64,000 nt of DNA from positions 14,830 to 78,829 of the forward strand of contig JAVVER010000002.1 of assembly GCA_032251145.1 (NCBI GenBank), written 5' to 3'. Source of the stretch: BRH-c54 sp032251145 (lineage in GTDB: Bacteria; Bacteroidota; Bacteroidia; Flavobacteriales_E; Vicingaceae). Both the position numbers and the translations under genes were made by a program. The notes beneath the pieces are model-generated. The model made no database searches. It saw nothing but the letters and a program-made list of their open reading frames with translations, and was not told the origin of the DNA. Shown here piece after piece: positions 27,546 to 34,894 of the stretch. Within the stretch, counting starts at the first letter, position 1; each line of letters begins with the position of its first letter.

Positions 27546-29390
27546 CTATTTGTTTAAAGTTTGAAGTTCAATGTTTGATGTTTTTTGTTTGGCAGAATTT
27601 TGCATGGCAATAACTGCAGCTCCATAAGAAACCACAAATTGCGGTGCATCAACAATTTTAATGTCTTTGTTAAATTTTTCGTTGAGTAACTCTTTTAGGA
27701 ATGGGTGGTGAGCTATAACTCCACCAATCATATAAGTTGGAATGCCTGGATCGAGTCGCATTTTTGCTACTTTGTTGGCTATTGAATTGTAAATTCCTCT
27801 TGAGATGTCTTCGAGTTTCATGCCATCAAAAATCCAGTTCATTATTTCGGTTTTGGCGAAAACCGTACAGAAGCTATTTAGTTCCTTATCGTAAGTTGAA
27901 AGTGAAGCTAAACTGCTCATATCTGAAATATTTATTCCTGCACGTTCTGCAATTTCGGCTAAAAACGAACCCGTTCCAGCAGCACATTTATCGTTCATGT
28001 AGAAATTTTCTACGTTATTGTCTTTATCGCAACGAATAATTTTAATGTCTTCACCACCAATATCAATAATGTTTTTTTCGCCTTTAAAATGCTGTGAAAC
28101 ACCTGCCGCACCGCAATTTATTTCAGTTTTAACAATGTCTGTTTCGGTAAAATGTTTTCGTCCGTAACCTGTTGCACAACTGTATTTGATATTAAAATTT
28201 GAAGTTATTGCCGACATCACATTTTTAAAAGCTTGTTTGTCGTTGGTCATGGTAGGTAAGAAATATCTGAACAACGGATTAGCATTATCATCAACTACAG
28301 TAAACTTAGCATAAGATGATCCTAAATCAATTCCTAAAAAGCACTCAACATTTTTGTAGGTTACAGAGGTTGCACCTTTATTAATCAATCCTTTGTCAAA
28401 AATTTTTCTACTCACATTGCCACTTGCACCTGGAATTCGAGAAATGATGTTCTTATTGGTCATCGCTTTTACCATGTTGGTAAAAGCAAGGTTTAATGAT
28501 GTTCTTATATAATGTTTACGACCATACTCAACAATTTTACCGTTAAAAAAGTCTATTTCGGTTGTTCGATTATTGATTAAATCGACAGCCAAAGATGGGA
28601 AATGGTCGCCACCTTTTTTGAGGTAACGCATACACTGGCGAAGGAAATCGTCTGAAAATTTGATTTTTTCAGCCTCTGCAACGAGAATTCCTTCTGCAAT
28701 AACTTGTTCAATCAGTTCAACAGTATCTTTATCTGCCATAGCCTCAGCCATGGTTAATCGGCTAACTCCACACAAAGCACTTAAAGATGAATTTAATATG
28801 GTTTTTTCCCAAGTTCTGTTTAAGAGTTCAAAAGAATCTATTGCTTTGGTATCTAAATTTACCGAAGTAAGTAAATCCGCTAAATCTTTTGCTTTTTCTG
28901 CCCGAGCATCGTTAACACTGCCAATATAGTTTGGTGGGGTAAAAAAGGTTACTTTGGTTACGTTTGGAGCAACTGTATTTCCTGCAAAGTTAACTACCAA
29001 ACGTAAGGTTTTACTTTCACCAAATCCTTCTACTAACAATTGTTCGGTATCAATACCGTTTTGAGCAGAAATTACAGTTATTTTTTCGGTATTTAATGCA
29101 AGTGCTTGTTTAACGGCAGCAGGAGTATGGGTAGTTTTTAATGCAAAAATTAAGTAATCTGCATCAAAAGTATCTAATTGGGAAATGCTTGTGTAAACCT
29201 GATTAAATTGAGCTTTTTGTTTGATAACATTTTCTAAAACTAGTCCTTCGACTTTAATTTTATCAGCTTTGGTTTCGTTTACTTCGCACAAAGCAACATC
29301 ACAACCAGCTTCTTGAAGTTTTACTGCCAAAATCATTCCTACTGGACCAAGCCCAATGATGCCAACTTTTATTTTATTGTTTTTTGTCAT
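27546..29390 (-). CDS. Fusion of ketopantoate-reductase-like domain with BCR/HgdC-type ATPase
   Basis: A 614-residue protein with two unrelated halves. Residues 1-310 are a PanE/ApbA-type NADPH-dependent 2-oxoacid reductase: GLGPVG (13-18), WEKTILN with the likely catalytic lysine 196, and TEIDFFNG (278-285). Residues 349-605 are an ASKHA ATPase of the BcrA/BcrD/HgdC activator family: FLGIDLGSSYAKF, DIGGEDIK, NDKCAAGTG (Cys469) and SFCTVFA (Cys508), the two cysteines that hold a subunit-bridging [4Fe-4S]. It sits 4 bases after the HgdB-like gene and 2 bases before the thiolase. It probably powers the HgdB-like partner with electrons and ATP; the reductase substrate is unknown. The same reading frame runs through both halves. 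Confidence 0.85.
   Translation of the reverse strand: MTKNNKIKVGIIGLGPVGMILAVKLQEAGCDVALCEVNETKADKIKVEGLVLENVIKQKAQFNQVYTSISQLDTFDADYLIFALKTTHTPAAVKQALALNTEKITVISAQNGIDTEQLLVEGFGESKTLRLVVNFAGNTVAPNVTKVTFFTPPNYIGSVNDARAEKAKDLADLLTSVNLDTKAIDSFELLNRTWEKTILNSSLSALCGVSRLTMAEAMADKDTVELIEQVIAEGILVAEAEKIKFSDDFLRQCMRYLKKGGDHFPSLAVDLINNRTTEIDFFNGKIVEYGRKHYIRTSLNLAFTNMVKAMTNKNIISRIPGASGNVSRKIFDKGLINKGATSVTYKNVECFLGIDLGSSYAKFTVVDDNANPLFRYFLPTMTNDKQAFKNVMSAITSNFNIKYSCATGYGRKHFTETDIVKTEINCGAAGVSQHFKGEKNIIDIGGEDIKIIRCDKDNNVENFYMNDKCAAGTGSFLAEIAERAGINISDMSSLASLSTYDKELNSFCTVFAKTEIMNWIFDGMKLEDISRGIYNSIANKVAKMRLDPGIPTYMIGGVIAHHPFLKELLNEKFNKDIKIVDAPQFVVSYGAAVIAMQNSAKQKTSNIELQTLNK
27552..27593 (+). repeat. Heptad array GTTTRAA-like inside the fusion gene's 3' end
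   Basis: Six 7-base units (GTTTAAA, GTTTGAA, GTTCAAT, GTTTGAT, GTTTTTT, GTTTGGC) overlap the last codons of the fusion gene and encode its low-complexity tail. Confidence 0.65.
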
Positions 29391-29394
29391 CTCA

Positions 29395-30609
29395 TTAAAT
29401 CACTTTACTATCTTCTAATTGCTCTAAAAATGTTTCTATTTTGGTCATGCTTTGTCCTTCTGAGAAAAAACGTAAATCGCACAAATCACCTTCAATTACT
29501 AATGCAGGAACTCCCGTGTATTCTTTTAAGCGTTGTGGCATTCCAAACTTTGCATTAGAGTTGTTAAAGCATGTTTTAGAATCGTGGTAAACTATACCAT
29601 CAATACTAAACTCTTTAAACCAATCTGCTAATATTTTCATTTTGGCTTTTTCACTTCTATTAATAAAAATTTCGGTGTAAGCTCTTGCGGTTGAGTTCCA
29701 TGGGTCGTTTTCGTCAAACTTATCAAATACCCAACTGCTGCAATAGGTAGAAGCTACCACTGCGGCATCGTTTGAGGTGAATAAATCGCTTAACATTCGG
29801 AGTTTTCCCCAAATGGGCATACCTTCCCAAAAAATTCTGGTTTTGGCTTGCGGTAAAAACCCTATATTGTTCTTTACATTGTATTCTAACTCTGCTAATA
29901 ATTCGATATAATAATCTTTTGCTATTTGTGTTCCACGAAGCACCACAATTGGTCCCATGTGAATGGTTCCATCAAAAAAGCTGATGGGAGCATTCATGGC
30001 AGTAGATGTTTTCAATACTTTTTGCCAAAGCAATGTAGCTTCTTTGCTTAAGCGAACGGTTTCTTTAAACTTATTTTCATCAAATTTTTGTCCACTAACC
30101 TGTTCGCAAATCGGAATCATGTTTTTGAATTGTTTAACCACCAAATCCACTTCATCTTGAGTTACTTCATCAACATGGCGAGGAGGCATAATGCCAACAA
30201 TAGGGCAACTAAACTCATCAGCAAAAAACTGAAACCAATCTTGCACTTCTCTGCATTGGTTGGTGTTGTAAGCAATTATATCGGGTTTTGGATGACCTTT
30301 CATCCCGTAATGTGTTTTTAAAGGAGATTCCCCTTTCAGGTAAGAACCAATATCGGCAGTTGTGTAAGAACAAACATGTCCAGAATAACCGCATTTTATT
30401 GCTTCTGGAATGTAATCCATGGCAGTACGGGTTGCTCCCATTAAAGCACCATGATTTTCAGGAAAATAAACCTCAAAACCAAAAGAACGAAGTAATTCTG
30501 CTGGTCCAACACTGGTACACCAAGCAATTTTCTTTTTACCCGATTCTAATGAGCTAAAATATTCGCCCATTATTTTTTTCATGGTATCTGTAGCTTTTAT
30601 TTTGTACAT
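29395..30609 (-). CDS. BcrB/BcrC/HgdB-like 2-hydroxyacyl-CoA dehydratase-family protein (second, unpaired)
   Basis: This 404-residue protein belongs to the iron-sulphur family of benzoyl-CoA reductase and 2-hydroxyacyl-CoA dehydratase D-components. The three usual cluster cysteines are Cys80 (SGHVCSYTTADIG), Cys119 (YNTNQCREV) and Cys347 (DSKTCFNNS). Further cysteines occur at 31, 73, 135, 168, 290 and 377. It is encoded alone, not as a pair, and directly before a fused ATPase, so it may be a homodimer, like the double-cubane proteins. It overlaps the ligase gene by 13 bases if the ATG at 30609 is used; ATG 30582 is an alternative. Substrate unknown. Confidence 0.82.
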   Translation of the reverse strand: MYKIKATDTMKKIMGEYFSSLESGKKKIAWCTSVGPAELLRSFGFEVYFPENHGALMGATRTAMDYIPEAIKCGYSGHVCSYTTADIGSYLKGESPLKTHYGMKGHPKPDIIAYNTNQCREVQDWFQFFADEFSCPIVGIMPPRHVDEVTQDEVDLVVKQFKNMIPICEQVSGQKFDENKFKETVRLSKEATLLWQKVLKTSTAMNAPISFFDGTIHMGPIVVLRGTQIAKDYYIELLAELEYNVKNNIGFLPQAKTRIFWEGMPIWGKLRMLSDLFTSNDAAVVASTYCSSWVFDKFDENDPWNSTARAYTEIFINRSEKAKMKILADWFKEFSIDGIVYHDSKTCFNNSNAKFGMPQRLKEYTGVPALVIEGDLCDLRFFSEGQSMTKIETFLEQLEDSKVI

Positions 30610-32342
30610 CTTGCGTTCAATTTATCTGGTTCTAATTCTATTACATATACTTCTTCTTCTACAGGAACATTTTCTCCGTACATGTTTAGCAAGTGTTTTT
30701 TATAGCGTTCCACCACATTTTTAGGTGCTACTTTCATGGAAGGAGTTAGTGTGTTGTTGTCTAATGAAAGTTCATCTAAAATGATGACTGCCGATTTTAC
30801 TTTAGCAAATTTTTGCTTTAAACTGTCGTTAGCCATTGCCAAACATCCTGTTAAACATCTACCTAGTTCGTTTAGGCTTCTTGGACAGAAACAACCTTCT
30901 TCAGGAGAAATTTCATAATCTGGACGTTCTAAAAGTTTTTTGTTTGGGAAGATAAGTGCCACAGGATGCTCCTCTCCGCTGCCCGAAACAACAGCATACT
31001 GAACATAATGGCATTTCAGTTCGATGGCTTTTTCTAAATCGGTTGGTATAACTTTCTCGCCATTCGATAATTTAAATATTCTATCTTTTCTAGAAATTAG
31101 CTTTAAACCGTTTTCAGTAATTTCGCCCACATCACCTGTTCTGTACCAACCATCTTCGGTAAAAATGGCTTCATTGGCTTCATCATTATGGTAATATTCT
31201 ACCATAATGTTTGGTCCTTTTACTTGAATTTCGTCATCATCCGCAATACGAACACTAACTCCTGGAATTGGTTTGCCAACTACGCCAGTTTCGCGTTTAA
31301 GTTTTGGATCAGTAAGCGTACAGCAAGGCGAAGTTTCTGTAAGTCCCCAACCTTCTATTACAGGAATACCCCGTTTTTCAAATTCGTTTGATAGTTTTTC
31401 GGGCAAAGCCGCTGCTGCTGTAAAAATAAATTTTAAACCCGAGTTGAAAAAAATGTCTTCGGCTTCTTTACTTTCTCTTGTTAAATCATAAAGCGATTGA
31501 TATACTTTTGGAACACTAAAAAATATGGTTGGTTTAACCAATTTCCAGTTTTCAAAAATTTGGTTAGCATCTCTTCCATAGCTACTTTCTAAATAAAAAG
31601 TGGCTCCGTTGTAAAGTGCTGTAAACAATTCAAAAATTCCACCAAAACTATGGTGCCAAGGTAAATAAGCCAAAAATCTATCTTCGGGAGTTACATCCCA
31701 AATTATTGATAATGCTGCTTGTTGCGATAAAATATTTTTGTGTAGCAGTTGTACGCATTTCGGAACTCCCATGGTTCCAGATGTATACATGTTCAAACAA
31801 ATATTGTCAGGAGAAATCTCTGTATCGAATACCGAAGCGTTTTCGGGTCGTTGTTTTAGTAAAACGTCAATATATTTTAAATCGGGAAAACGGCTGTCTT
31901 TTATATCTGTAAAGGTAAAAATTTGCTTTAAATTCAACTCTGAGCCAATGTTTGCCAATTGTTGCTCGCCAGCCAATGCCAACCAAGTAGCATCAGAATG
32001 ATTGATAAGCAGTTCAGCAGTATCTTTTTTGAAGTTAGCAAAAATAGGAACAACAACACCCCCATAAGCCATAATTGCTAATTCCAATTGTAGCATATCC
32101 AAACAGTTGCGAGAAAAAACAACCATTTTGTCTCCTTTCTGAAACCCCATTTGTTGAAGGTTGAAGGCAATGTTTTGGATGTTGTTGTAAAAGTCGTTCC
32201 AGGTTATACCTTCATAAACGCCTTTGCTGTTTTTTTCTTGAAAAACAATTTTATCCCCAAAACGCTTAACATTTTGATTGAGTAAGGTGGCAATGTTAGG
32301 AATAACTTCGCCTAGTTTATGTGCTGAATCGAGTTGTTTCAT
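30597..32342 (-). CDS. AMP-forming acyl-CoA ligase with a four-cysteine C-terminal insertion
   Basis: A 581-residue adenylate-forming enzyme of the long-chain-acyl-CoA-synthetase branch: P-loop MYTSGTMGVPK (185-195), EGWGLTETSP (330-339), WYRTGDVGEI (399-408), and a C-terminal lysine in LTPSMKV. It joins CoA to a carboxylic acid; whether that is benzoate, 4-hydroxybenzoate or a 2-hydroxyacid cannot be read from sequence. Residues 484-500 (CFCPRSLNELGRCLTGC) hold four cysteines in a CxC-x9-CxxxC pattern that could bind metal. The ATG at 32342 is chosen; the longer frame runs into a repeat element. Confidence 0.82.
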   Translation of the reverse strand: MKQLDSAHKLGEVIPNIATLLNQNVKRFGDKIVFQEKNSKGVYEGITWNDFYNNIQNIAFNLQQMGFQKGDKMVVFSRNCLDMLQLELAIMAYGGVVVPIFANFKKDTAELLINHSDATWLALAGEQQLANIGSELNLKQIFTFTDIKDSRFPDLKYIDVLLKQRPENASVFDTEISPDNICLNMYTSGTMGVPKCVQLLHKNILSQQAALSIIWDVTPEDRFLAYLPWHHSFGGIFELFTALYNGATFYLESSYGRDANQIFENWKLVKPTIFFSVPKVYQSLYDLTRESKEAEDIFFNSGLKFIFTAAAALPEKLSNEFEKRGIPVIEGWGLTETSPCCTLTDPKLKRETGVVGKPIPGVSVRIADDDEIQVKGPNIMVEYYHNDEANEAIFTEDGWYRTGDVGEITENGLKLISRKDRIFKLSNGEKVIPTDLEKAIELKCHYVQYAVVSGSGEEHPVALIFPNKKLLERPDYEISPEEGCFCPRSLNELGRCLTGCLAMANDSLKQKFAKVKSAVIILDELSLDNNTLTPSMKVAPKNVVERYKKHLLNMYGENVPVEEEVYVIELEPDKLNARCTK

Positions 32343-32356
32343 TTTTTTTATTAATT

Positions 32357-32472
32357 CGTCATTGCGAACGAGGCAAGAGTGAAGCAATCTTATAAATAAT
32401 TAACAGATTGCTTCCTTCTATTTTGCTTCATTTCGATAAACTCAATGGAGCAAAATAAAATTCGCAATGACG
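32357..32472. repeat. MITE-like inverted-repeat element, copy 2 (116 bp)
   Basis: Ends CGTCATTGCGA (32357-32367) and TCGCAATGACG (32462-32472) match the 26198-26276 element, as does the internal GAAGCAATCT/CAGATTGCTTC pair. The middle is longer. It lies between bcrD and the ligase gene. Confidence 0.8.
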
Positions 32473-32478
32473 TTCATA

Positions 32479-33336
32479 TTACGCTACTACAGCTGCTTCT
32501 TTTTCTTTTAATTTATAATACCTAAAACCACCCCAAAGAGCTGCTCCAATTGCACCAGAATAAATTGCATCGGGATGGGCAATAAATTCAAAAACTTGCT
32601 TTTTATTTTCAGCAGCCATTTCTTCAATTGCTTGAGTCATTCCTACATTCATTCCCATTCCACCCACTAAAGCAATAGGACTTTCGGCTTTTAAAGCACC
32701 TAATAATTTTACTACTCGTTGAGCAATAGAAATATTAATTCCTTTAACAATATTTGGGGTTGACAATCCTTTAGAAACTAAGTTGATTACATCTGTTTCA
32801 GCTAGTACAGCACAAATTCCTGATGGTACTTCTGGGTTATCAGCTTTAAGCGAAATATCTCCTACCTCTTCTATTGCTAAACCAAGATAGCGAGAAATGT
32901 TTTCGATAAACTGACCCGAACCCGATGCACATTGCCCCGTCATTTTGTAATCTAAGACTTTTCCTCTACTATCAACTTTTATGGCTCTAACATATAAACC
33001 GCCCATATCCACAACAGTTTTTGCATTTGGAGTAAAATAAATTCCTCCGCGTGCGTGCGAAGTCATGCTATAAAAGTGTCCGGTTTTCTTTTCAACCATT
33101 TCTCCTTCACCTGTTGAAGCTAAGTAAGCAATATCTTTATCGTAATTTAATTGGTTTCTTTTTAAAATTAAATCAACGGCATCTATTACTACATCTTTAG
33201 GATTTCTTTTTCTGATTTTCTCCGTTTGTTTATCTATTAATTTGTGATCGCCTGTTTCTTGGTTATATTCCATTAATACGGCCTTAACGTAGCTTCCGCC
33301 AACATCAACGCCCATGGTGTAAATTGTATTTTTCAT
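32479..33336 (-). CDS. bcrD: Benzoyl-CoA reductase, ATPase subunit D
   Basis: The 285-residue protein is the smaller ASKHA ATPase of class I benzoyl-CoA reductase. It shows MGVDVGGSYVKAVLME, VVDMGGLYVRAIKVD, the cluster cysteine in TGQCASGSGQF and the second in SGICAVLAETDVI. With BcrA it bridges a [4Fe-4S] cluster and couples ATP hydrolysis to electron transfer into BcrBC. The ATG at 33336 places the ATPase motif at the N-terminus; the frame extending to 33399 runs through a repeat. Length matches the Thauera/Rhodopseudomonas type. Confidence 0.92.
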   Translation of the reverse strand: MKNTIYTMGVDVGGSYVKAVLMEYNQETGDHKLIDKQTEKIRKRNPKDVVIDAVDLILKRNQLNYDKDIAYLASTGEGEMVEKKTGHFYSMTSHARGGIYFTPNAKTVVDMGGLYVRAIKVDSRGKVLDYKMTGQCASGSGQFIENISRYLGLAIEEVGDISLKADNPEVPSGICAVLAETDVINLVSKGLSTPNIVKGINISIAQRVVKLLGALKAESPIALVGGMGMNVGMTQAIEEMAAENKKQVFEFIAHPDAIYSGAIGAALWGGFRYYKLKEKEAAVVA

Positions 33337-33345
33337 GTTGTTTGT

Positions 33346-33366
33346 GTTTGAGGTTTGAAGTTTGAG
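33346..33366 (+). repeat. Heptad array GTTTGAR (3 units) between bcrA and bcrD
   Basis: Units GTTTGAG, GTTTGAA and GTTTGAG are consecutive. The right end merges with a hairpin (33360-33397). Confidence 0.75.
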
Positions 33367-33397
33367 GTTAGTTAACTTTGAATATCTAACCTCAAAC
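33360..33397 (-). other. Intercistronic hairpin between bcrA and bcrD
   Basis: Arms GTTTGAGGTTAG (33360-33371) and CTAACCTCAAAC (33386-33397) are perfectly complementary, with a 14-base loop. There is no following T run on the minus strand, so it is more likely an mRNA stability or processing element than a terminator. Confidence 0.65.
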
Positions 33398-33410
33398 ATG
33401 AAACTCTATA

Positions 33411-34826
33411 TTAATTTTCTTGTTTAGCTTTTTCTTTTGCATTAGGTAAATCGGCACTAATGTTTCTTCTGGCAAACATGGCTCCACCTAAAGCTCCCAT
33501 AAAAATGGAATCGGTATGAATGTTCATGGTTACTTCTCCATAAGAATCGGTTACCATTTGTTTTACATACTTTAATACTGCCTCATTTCGAGCAACACCT
33601 CCGGTAAAGGTAAATTCTTCACGAACTCCTCCAGACCTTGCTATTAAAGACATGGCTCTTTGAACAATGGCTTTATGTAATCCTGCCAAGATGTTTGGAC
33701 GTTCTTCTCCGTTGTGCAACAATTCTTTTACTTCTGCACCAGCAAAAACAGTACAAGTAGAGCAAATAGTTGTTTCCTTAGTTGCTTTATTGGCTTCAGG
33801 ACCTAATTCATTTAAAGATAAACCAAACTCATCTGCAATGTATCCTAAATAACGCCCACAACCAGCAGCACACCTATCATTCATGTGAAAACTAGTTACT
33901 AAACCATGTTTATCTACCTGTATGGCTTTAGTATCTTGTCCTCCAATATCTAACACAGTTCTAGTATTTGGAAAAACTGCGTGTGCACCAAAAGCATGGC
34001 AAAGAATTTCTGATTTAATACAATCTTCGGGGAAAGGTAATAATGCTCTACCATAACCTGTACCAGTCATTTTTGCAATGTGAATTTCTTCACTTGCAAT
34101 ATCTTGAATATGCTCTCTTAAAGTATATTCTACATTTTTGTAGTTATTTTTTACAGCATTTAGTTCAGCATAATACCAGTCTTCTTTGCTGCCATCTTCT
34201 TGCTGATCGGCTAATCCTTGGTATTTTTCCTCTAAAATATTCATGGATTCCATTACCAACTCTTTAAAGTTGTAAGTAACCATTTCGTTTTCTACTGGAG
34301 TAATACTTTTATCGAAAGCTAACATTAACGGTTCGTAGAATTCAACATTTCTTTCTTCAACTTCTAAATTGTATTTTTCACTTACAATATCTCTAAAGAA
34401 TTGATTTTTAGAACCCAAATCTTCTTCTACAAAACCTTTTCTTATTTGGGGGCGAATGGTTTCAATAATCTCATTTAAAATGTTAAGAATTTGTTTTTTG
34501 TTATCGTGAGTAAATTCGCTTACCGTTTGTCTCAGCATTTTTTCTAGGCTGTCCATACGCTTTTTAAACTGTAAATACTGGAAAACACTTCTTAGGTCTT
34601 TCATGTATTTTTTAAACTCAGGTTTTTCGGCATCTTCACCGATTTTTCTTTCTAACAAGTTAAATCTGGCATCATAAATAGCTTCTTCACGAGCAATGTC
34701 TGCCGCTACTTTATAGTTGGCTCTTGTATTGGTAATTCCCCTTCCAACAATTTCATCAGTTTCGTTAATGATAACTGCTTTTGAAGTGGTGGAGCCTAAG
34801 TCTATTCCTAAATAATATTTTTTCAT
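33411..34826 (-). CDS. bcrA: Benzoyl-CoA reductase, ATPase subunit A
   Basis: The 471-residue protein is the larger ATPase of class I benzoyl-CoA reductase. It begins YYLGIDLGSTTSKAVIINE, carries a long helical insertion (about residues 55-235) typical of BcrA/BadF, then TGTGYGRALL, VLDIGGQDTKAIQVD, NDRCAAGCGRYLG and CSTCTVFAGAEV, which supply the bridging-cluster cysteines. It is somewhat longer than the ~440 residues I recall for Thauera and Rhodopseudomonas BcrA/BadF, the extra length lying in the insertion. Gene order bcrC-B-A-D matches the Thauera-type operon. Confidence 0.93.
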   Translation of the reverse strand: MKKYYLGIDLGSTTSKAVIINETDEIVGRGITNTRANYKVAADIAREEAIYDARFNLLERKIGEDAEKPEFKKYMKDLRSVFQYLQFKKRMDSLEKMLRQTVSEFTHDNKKQILNILNEIIETIRPQIRKGFVEEDLGSKNQFFRDIVSEKYNLEVEERNVEFYEPLMLAFDKSITPVENEMVTYNFKELVMESMNILEEKYQGLADQQEDGSKEDWYYAELNAVKNNYKNVEYTLREHIQDIASEEIHIAKMTGTGYGRALLPFPEDCIKSEILCHAFGAHAVFPNTRTVLDIGGQDTKAIQVDKHGLVTSFHMNDRCAAGCGRYLGYIADEFGLSLNELGPEANKATKETTICSTCTVFAGAEVKELLHNGEERPNILAGLHKAIVQRAMSLIARSGGVREEFTFTGGVARNEAVLKYVKQMVTDSYGEVTMNIHTDSIFMGALGGAMFARRNISADLPNAKEKAKQEN

Positions 34827-34834
34827 ATCTTAAA

Positions 34835-34862
34835 GTTTAAGGTTTGAGGTTTGAAGTTTGAG
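34835..34862 (+). repeat. Heptad array GTTTRAR (4 units) between bcrB and bcrA
   Basis: Units GTTTAAG, GTTTGAG, GTTTGAA and GTTTGAG are consecutive, 8 bases upstream of the bcrA start codon. Same family as at 33346 and 27552. Confidence 0.8.
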
Positions 34863-34894
34863 GTTTTTTCAACATTCTTTAAACCTTGAATTTT

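Noticed and set aside
27546..29390. Ordinary panE (ketopantoate reductase) for coenzyme A synthesis
   Set aside because: No panB, panC or panD nearby; the domain is fused to a BCR-type ATPase and embedded in a catabolic operon.
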